The translations under genes and the position numbers were made by a program. DNA of 64,000 nucleotides from Deltaproteobacteria bacterium (GTDB lineage Bacteria > Myxococcota > Kuafuiibacteriia > Kuafuiibacteriales > Kuafuiibacteriaceae), in contig JADJBV010000001.1 in the NCBI GenBank assembly GCA_016703535.1, positions 4,330,001-4,394,000 of the forward strand, read 5' to 3'. A model generated the notes under the pieces. The model saw only the letters and a list, made by a program, of their open reading frames with translations, ran no database searches and was not told the origin of the DNA. Positions 59,551 to 64,000 of this stretch are shown piece after piece. Positions within the stretch are counted from its first letter, which is position 1, and each line of letters starts with the position of its first letter.

Positions 59551-60944
59551 GGGTTCACCGCCACCGCGCGCCCTTTGGCGCTGGAGAGGTACTTGATGAT
59601 CCCGGACAAGGCGCCGGCCACGAAGTAAGGATAGTTGTTGAAGAGGCTGTTGGGGATCAGATCGGCGACGCCCATCGTGACCATCAAGCCCAAGGCCATG
59701 AGCAAGATCTGATCCTTGCGATCGGCGATCAGTCGCAGTCGCTTCCTCAACTGGTAGACGGGATAAAGGGCCAGGCCAAAGGCGCAGACCAAACCGACCA
59801 CCCCGCGGGTGCCCAACAAGATGATCCATTGGCCGTCGGTGATGGTCACCGGCTTGCCCATCTCGGGGTCGTAGAGCGAATTGCGGCCATAAGATCCCCA
59901 GCCGAACAACACCCGCTCCCGGGCCTTCTCCAGCAACACCTCCTCGTTTTCGAAGCGAAAGTTCAAGGACTCGGCCCGGGCCGGGCTGATGGCCTCGGCG
60001 ATCGACAACACGGTGCGCACCGGCACCAGATCGGCCGCCTGCAGCGCCGGGTACAACAGGGCCAGGACACCCACCACCGTGGCGAAGCGGAGTTGGCTCT
60101 TGACCCGCCCAAACCAGACCAAAGGCACCACCATAAATCCGAAGAGGATGGCGCCGGTGCTCTTGCAGAGGATCAACACGACGAACAAGCCGGCCGCCAA
60201 AGTTTTGGGCTTGAGCACCTTCCAGACCGTGATCTTCACCTTGGCCAAGGCGGTGGCCAAGACCGTGACGTGGAACATCATCAAGGCCAGGGCCAAGCCG
60301 TGGGTCATGAAGACCACCGGGCGATAACCGCCCCAACGCAACACCTGGAGGAAGTCTTGGTGGGGGACGTAGCCATAAACCCAGGAGTGCATCTGAGGGC
60401 TGAGCCGCAGCTCGACGGCGATGAACAGACAATAGACCACGCCGTAGCCAACGATCACTCGGACCAGGTCCTCGAGGTCCCGGGAGGTCTTGAACAAGGC
60501 CCGGCCGACGAAGAAGGGGATGCCGAGCTTGAAGACGTCAGTCATGCCCATCGCCAGGCCGTCGTTGAGGCTCATGCCTGGCAAGACGGTGGTGATGTAC
60601 GAGCCATAGACCAACACATCCTTGTTGCCGTTGGCGGTGAAGATCGTGCCGACCAACGAGGCGATGGCCAGGACCTCGGGGCCAAAGCCGAAGCGGCCGC
60701 GAAGGATCAGGCGCGGGGCCTGCATCAACGCGCCCAAGATGATGCAGAAGTACGGGATGGTCTCCTTGGTGAACTGAGGCAACGAGGGCAACTTGAAGTA
60801 GGCGAGCTCGGGAGCGAACAACACCACCCCAAAGGTCGCCAGGGCCGCCGCTCGTCCGGGCCGTTGCCCCGCGAAGAGGAACAAGGTGAACGGGAGGATC
60901 AGGATCAGCGCGATGGTCGCGACTGTGCCCTGGGCGCCGATCAC
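59547..60944 (-). CDS. O-antigen ligase/Wzy-like polysaccharide polymerase membrane protein
   Basis: 465 aa with about ten hydrophobic segments. The Wzy_C-type periplasmic loop and neighbour are readable: KARERVLFGWGSYGRNSLYD (the H/R-x-x-x-G-x-G-x-x-like motif of O-antigen ligases), followed by TITDGQWIILLGTRGVVGLV. The C-terminal helix pair is PVYQLRKRLRLIADRKDQIL and GVADLIPNSLFNNYPYFVAG. It joins or polymerises glycan chains on undecaprenyl carriers. Starts at GTG 60944. Neighbours (membrane glycosyltransferase, UbiA-like prenyltransferase) fit an envelope polysaccharide locus. Confidence 0.82.
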   Translation of the reverse strand: MIGAQGTVATIALILILPFTLFLFAGQRPGRAAALATFGVVLFAPELAYFKLPSLPQFTKETIPYFCIILGALMQAPRLILRGRFGFGPEVLAIASLVGTIFTANGNKDVLVYGSYITTVLPGMSLNDGLAMGMTDVFKLGIPFFVGRALFKTSRDLEDLVRVIVGYGVVYCLFIAVELRLSPQMHSWVYGYVPHQDFLQVLRWGGYRPVVFMTHGLALALMMFHVTVLATALAKVKITVWKVLKPKTLAAGLFVVLILCKSTGAILFGFMVVPLVWFGRVKSQLRFATVVGVLALLYPALQAADLVPVRTVLSIAEAISPARAESLNFRFENEEVLLEKARERVLFGWGSYGRNSLYDPEMGKPVTITDGQWIILLGTRGVVGLVCAFGLALYPVYQLRKRLRLIADRKDQILLMALGLMVTMGVADLIPNSLFNNYPYFVAGALSGIIKYLSSAKGRAVAVNP

Positions 60945-61007
60945 GGCCGGAGGCTACCAGTCTCCGCCGGTTGACCCAACCGTGCCGCTCGGAGACGCTG
61001 CCCGACG

Positions 61008-62651
61008 ATGCGTCTCCGTGGCCTGTGGGTGCCGTTTTTTGCCCTGAGTTGGGGCTGCATCAGCGGGAATCGCCCGAGCACCCCCGACGCCGGCACCACC
61101 CCCAGCGCCGAGCTCACCCCTCCTCCTCCGCCGCCGGGTGGCACGATCTCCATGCGCCCCGTGGTGGTCCGGCCCGCCGCCAACACCCGCACCGCGCTGG
61201 GCACCAACTTGGCGGAGACCGCTGAGACGGATCGCTCGTGGGCGTTTTTGGACCTGATGGCGATGAGCCGGACCTTCCTCTCCAAGTCCCCTGAAAAATG
61301 GGACGACGGCCGCAGCCTGAACCTGGATCCCAACGGCTACCCGACCCGGCTCGCGGACGATCAGGAGGCGGTCACCTTGGTCCCGGGTGGGCCGGGGGGG
61401 CTCTACGTCCTCACCTATGAAGGAAGTGGTGAGGTGAAGGTCGGGGCCCTGGAGGGTCGGCACCGGGTGTTGAGCGAGGCCCCGGGCCGGATCGCCCTGG
61501 AGTTGGTTCGGGATCAGCCGTTTTTGGTGGCGATCCAAAAGACCGATCCGAACGATCACCTCCGCAACCTGAAGGTGTTGCCCAAGGCCCTCGAAAAAGA
61601 CGCGCAAAACGCCGACTTTCACCCGCTGTTTTTGGAGCGGGTGGCCCAGTTTCGGATCCTGCGTTTTATGGACTGGACCGTGACCAACGCCTCGGTGGTG
61701 CGTCGTTGGTCACAACGGAGCCGCCCGGTATACCAAACCCAAGCCCAGCCCGGTGGCGTGGCCTACGAGTGGTTGATCCGCTTGGCCAACACGGTGCACG
61801 CCGATCCGTGGATCTGTGTCCCCCACTTGGCCGACGACGACTTCGTGGAGCAGCTGGCCCGGCTGCTGCGGGCCAACCTGGATCCCGAGCTGAAGGTCTA
61901 TTTGGAGTTCTCCAACGAGTTGTGGAACGACCACCCCGCCTTCGCCCAAGCGGCCCACGCCCGAGCCGAAGGGGCCCGGCTGGGCCTCTCCAAAGATCCC
62001 AACCAAGGGCGGCTCTACTGGCAGGCTCGACGCTCCCGGGAGGTCTTCCAGATCTTCGAGCGGATCTACGGCGCCGAACACCCCAAGCGGCTGGTCCGGG
62101 TGGTCGCCTCCCAAGTGGGCAACGTTTGGGCCCACGAACAGCTGCTCGATTTTGAAGGGTTGCGGGCCCACACCGACGCCTTGGCGGTGGCGCCCTATTT
62201 CGGCTTCGAGTCGGCGGCGCTCGAGGCCAAGGAGCTGGTGTTGGGCCAGGATCTGGATTGGCTCCTCGAGCACCTCAGGACCAAAAGTTTGCCGGAGACC
62301 ATGGCGGCGATCAGGGCCTCCCAAGAGGTGGCCAAAGACCAAGGCCTGCCGCTGATCGCCTACGAGGGCGGCCAACACCTGGTCTCCCACCCGGCCCACC
62401 ACCCGGTGGCGGCGCTGCAAGCCCGCTACGACGCGGCCAACCGGGATCCGCGGATGAAGGCCTTGTACCTGCAGCTCCTGGAGGGTTGGAAGGAGGCCGG
62501 CGGCCACGAGTTCGTGCACTTCACCTTCGCCCGGCACTACGACCATCACAACCGCTTCGCCATGTTCGAGCGGGTGGATGACTCGCGGTCCGAAGCGCCA
62601 AAATATGACGCGATCCTCACATTTTCGGCGGCCAACCCGCCTTGGTGGTGA
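61008..62651 (+). CDS. Lipoprotein, probable glycoside hydrolase (clan GH-A-like)
   Basis: 547 aa. Signal MRLRGLWVPFFALSWGCISG with lipobox SWGC. A Pro-rich linker (PPPPPPGG) is followed by a beta domain and a barrel-like domain. KVYLEFSNELWNDHPAFAQA has the strand-4 N-E motif with the acid/base Glu, and LIAYEGGQHLVSHPAHHPVA has a late strand-7 Glu, the pattern of clan GH-A enzymes and of 'cellulose-binding' secreted proteins. Residues about 230-250 (FRILRFMDWTVTNASVVRRW) match the RxxDW region of that group. Its TGA abuts the TGA of the convergent glycosyltransferase. Confidence 0.65.
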   Translation: MRLRGLWVPFFALSWGCISGNRPSTPDAGTTPSAELTPPPPPPGGTISMRPVVVRPAANTRTALGTNLAETAETDRSWAFLDLMAMSRTFLSKSPEKWDDGRSLNLDPNGYPTRLADDQEAVTLVPGGPGGLYVLTYEGSGEVKVGALEGRHRVLSEAPGRIALELVRDQPFLVAIQKTDPNDHLRNLKVLPKALEKDAQNADFHPLFLERVAQFRILRFMDWTVTNASVVRRWSQRSRPVYQTQAQPGGVAYEWLIRLANTVHADPWICVPHLADDDFVEQLARLLRANLDPELKVYLEFSNELWNDHPAFAQAAHARAEGARLGLSKDPNQGRLYWQARRSREVFQIFERIYGAEHPKRLVRVVASQVGNVWAHEQLLDFEGLRAHTDALAVAPYFGFESAALEAKELVLGQDLDWLLEHLRTKSLPETMAAIRASQEVAKDQGLPLIAYEGGQHLVSHPAHHPVAALQARYDAANRDPRMKALYLQLLEGWKEAGGHEFVHFTFARHYDHHNRFAMFERVDDSRSEAPKYDAILTFSAANPPWW

Positions 62652-63860
62652 TCAGGCCGAAGGGGCCCGGCGGCTGCGGATCCAAACGATCGCCTGGGCC
62701 GCCAAGATGGCGATGAAGGGCACGCTCGGGAAGTGGTAGCGGTCCATCACCACCACCACCGCGTGCACGGCGGCGAAATAGGCCCAAAACAAGAGGGGTG
62801 GCTCGAACACCACCCGGAACCGCAAAGCCCGGATCCGCAACCCGAGCCCCACCAGGCCCAAGGCCAGCCCCACCCACCAGTAGACGGTGCTGGCCAACTT
62901 GAGGGGCCCCAAGATCCCTTCGCCGTAGCGGCCCTTCAGCCCGTCGCCGTTCCAGACCACTCCGATGGTCTCTCGATCGTGGAGCTTGACCAACTTCTTG
63001 AAGGTCCGGCCCACGAAGGCGACGGGTTCGGTCAAGATGTAGTCTTTGGCGATCTGGCCCAGGCGCCGATCGCGCTCCACCTCGGGCAGGCCTTGCACCT
63101 CGGGCGGCAGGTGCATGTATTCGCCGGTGGTGTTGGGGTTGTTGCCCATCCAAAGGTTGGCGCCGCTGTTGGCCGAAACCCACACCAAGTGCCCCGAGAC
63201 CTCCCGGTTGCGGAGCGCCCAGGGCAGGAGCCCGGCGTAGAGCACGACCAACAGGCCCACCAGCCGGAGTGCACCGCCGCGCCAATCCCACTTCGGCCCC
63301 TGCTGAAGGAATACGAACAAGATGGGCGCCAACATCGCCAAGGGGCGGACGTAGGAGGCCAAGGAGAGGAGCAGCCCGGTGACCAAGATCTGGGGCAACG
63401 GCCGCGGGATCCGGAGGTAGGCCAAAAAGGCCAAGAGGAAGAGCACCTCGAAGAGCAGCTCACTTTGCAGCAGGCTGACGAACTGGATCTGAGCCGGCCA
63501 ACAGGCGAACAAAACGCCGGTGTAGAGCGCGACCTTGTCGTCGTAGAGCTCCGCCGCCAGGGCCATGGCCAGGTAGACGCTGCCGACGCCCAACAGGACC
63601 TGGAAGGCGACCACCGGGCCGTAGTGATGGCCAAATACTGAATAGAAGGCCGCCAACAGGAAGGAGGTCCCGGGGGCCCAAAACAGGGAGGGTTCGCCGG
63701 GCTTCCAACCGTAGCCGCCGCCGTTGGCCAAGTTCTGGGCGAAGGCGTCGTAGGCGAAGGCGTCGTCGATCGGGACCACCGGACAAAAGAGGGCCCACAA
63801 CAACCGCAGCCCGAAGGCCACCGCCAACACCCGCAACAAGACCGACCGCGGCAGGTTCAT
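62652..63860 (-). CDS. GT39/PMT-like membrane glycosyltransferase
   Basis: 402 aa from ATG 63860. About ten membrane helices. The first periplasmic loop carries the acidic pair of the ArnT/PMT-type enzymes: PVVPIDDAFAYDAFAQNLAN, followed by the W-x-P motif (SLFWAPGTSFLLAAFYSVFG). LVTGLLLSLASYVRPLAMLA is the conserved cytoplasmic-side block with the Arg-Pro pair. It transfers a sugar from a polyprenyl-phosphate donor. Its start overlaps the upstream UbiA-like stop (ATGA), so both act in one pathway. Confidence 0.88.
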   Translation of the reverse strand: MNLPRSVLLRVLAVAFGLRLLWALFCPVVPIDDAFAYDAFAQNLANGGGYGWKPGEPSLFWAPGTSFLLAAFYSVFGHHYGPVVAFQVLLGVGSVYLAMALAAELYDDKVALYTGVLFACWPAQIQFVSLLQSELLFEVLFLLAFLAYLRIPRPLPQILVTGLLLSLASYVRPLAMLAPILFVFLQQGPKWDWRGGALRLVGLLVVLYAGLLPWALRNREVSGHLVWVSANSGANLWMGNNPNTTGEYMHLPPEVQGLPEVERDRRLGQIAKDYILTEPVAFVGRTFKKLVKLHDRETIGVVWNGDGLKGRYGEGILGPLKLASTVYWWVGLALGLVGLGLRIRALRFRVVFEPPLLFWAYFAAVHAVVVVMDRYHFPSVPFIAILAAQAIVWIRSRRAPSA

Positions 63861-64000
63861 CCGTAGGTCGCCGCCAAGATGCACAACCCGGCCACCAACC
63901 CCGCCAGGTACGAGTTGCGATCACGGATCGCGAAGACCACCGGGTCGTCGTGGAGCTGGTCCCGGCCCGCCAAAAACCAGACCCGGGTGTTCCAGTAGAT
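63857..64000 (-). CDS. UbiA-family prenyltransferase, C-terminal end only (runs off the right edge)
   Basis: 47 codons and a stop, reading leftwards from the window edge. IYWNTRVWFLAGRDQLHDDP, then VVFAIRDRNSYLAG, resembles the C-terminus of UbiA-type decaprenyl-phosphate phosphoribosyltransferases and their relatives, where R-x-x-L-H-x-D-P-V-x-F-A-x-x-D-R is typical. The TGA at 63859-63857 overlaps the ATG of the glycosyltransferase by four bases. If right, it would make a polyprenyl-phospho-pentose donor for the neighbouring enzyme. Confidence 0.55.
   Translation of the reverse strand: MYWNTRVWFLAGRDQLHDDPVVFAIRDRNSYLAGLVAGLCILAATYG

Noticed and set aside
1..64000. Search for transposases, integrases, phage genes, CRISPR arrays and rRNA/tRNA
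   Set aside because: None was recognised on either strand.

Overview
The window comes from a GC-rich, densely coding Gram-negative chromosome, most likely a member of the Myxococcota (Deltaproteobacteria in the older sense). Reasons: several lipoproteins with Asp/Ala/Thr-rich tails, a DUF2341 lipoprotein carrying a 'Myxococcus cysteine-rich repeat'-type CGNG...CDDGN block, outer-membrane barrels, a TonB system, a type IV pilus retraction ATPase, and a chemosensory operon with a CheX-like protein. There is no rRNA, tRNA, CRISPR array, transposase or phage gene. Intergenic spacing is small, and neighbouring convergent genes usually abut or overlap.

Layout. 1-3.5 kb: envelope lipoproteins and a truncated exported protein. 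3.5-10.3 kb: low-molecular-weight tyrosine phosphatase, quinone oxidoreductase, HDOD signalling protein, GNAT acetyltransferase, Asp-rich lipoprotein and glycogen branching enzyme. 10.3-20.1 kb: a giant DUF3857/TPR lipoprotein, two acyl-CoA dehydrogenases, a fumarylacetoacetase-family hydrolase, YceI and a GST. 20.1-28.1 kb: a WYL-type regulator, a glutaredoxin-like protein without active-site cysteines, an ECF42-type sigma factor with its YCII/DGPF partner (and a matching promoter), an MFS-PlsC lysophospholipid fusion, a third acyl-CoA dehydrogenase, a P-loop protein and a multi-pass membrane protein. 28.1-29.8 kb: sfsA, then a small barrel gene flanked by two unrelated large inverted-repeat elements.

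29.7-36.4 kb is a self-contained TonB locus: a TonB-dependent receptor plus a three-domain fasciclin lipoprotein on one strand, divergent from exbB-exbD-tonB, with a perfect 14-bp palindrome in between. 36.4-44.2 kb holds an unknown protein, an FkbM methyltransferase, a 65-aa Met/Cys-rich protein with a strong ribosome-binding site, an unknown 166-aa protein, a cytochrome P450 coupled to an LCM-type methyltransferase, a UGT-like glycosyltransferase, a GST and PilT. 44.2-48.6 kb: DUF2341 lipoprotein, exported glycerophosphodiesterase and an envelope protein.

48.8-58.0 kb is one long operon: an outer-membrane barrel, then cheW-cheA-cheR-cheB-mcp-cheX-like-cheY, mostly start/stop overlapped. 58.0-64.0 kb is a polysaccharide-type locus: a UbiA-like prenyltransferase (truncated by the window end), a GT39-like membrane glycosyltransferase, a lipoprotein resembling clan GH-A hydrolases, an O-antigen ligase-like protein and a translationally coupled Ppx/GppA phosphatase.

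The items most worth a second look are the two structured inverted-repeat elements around 28.8-29.7 kb, the TonB/fasciclin locus with its palindrome, the small-peptide/P450/methyltransferase group at 38.3-41.3 kb, the pseudo-receiver-CheX fusion, and the dead-enzyme paralogues (glutaredoxin without Cys, transglutaminase-like domain without Cys/His).
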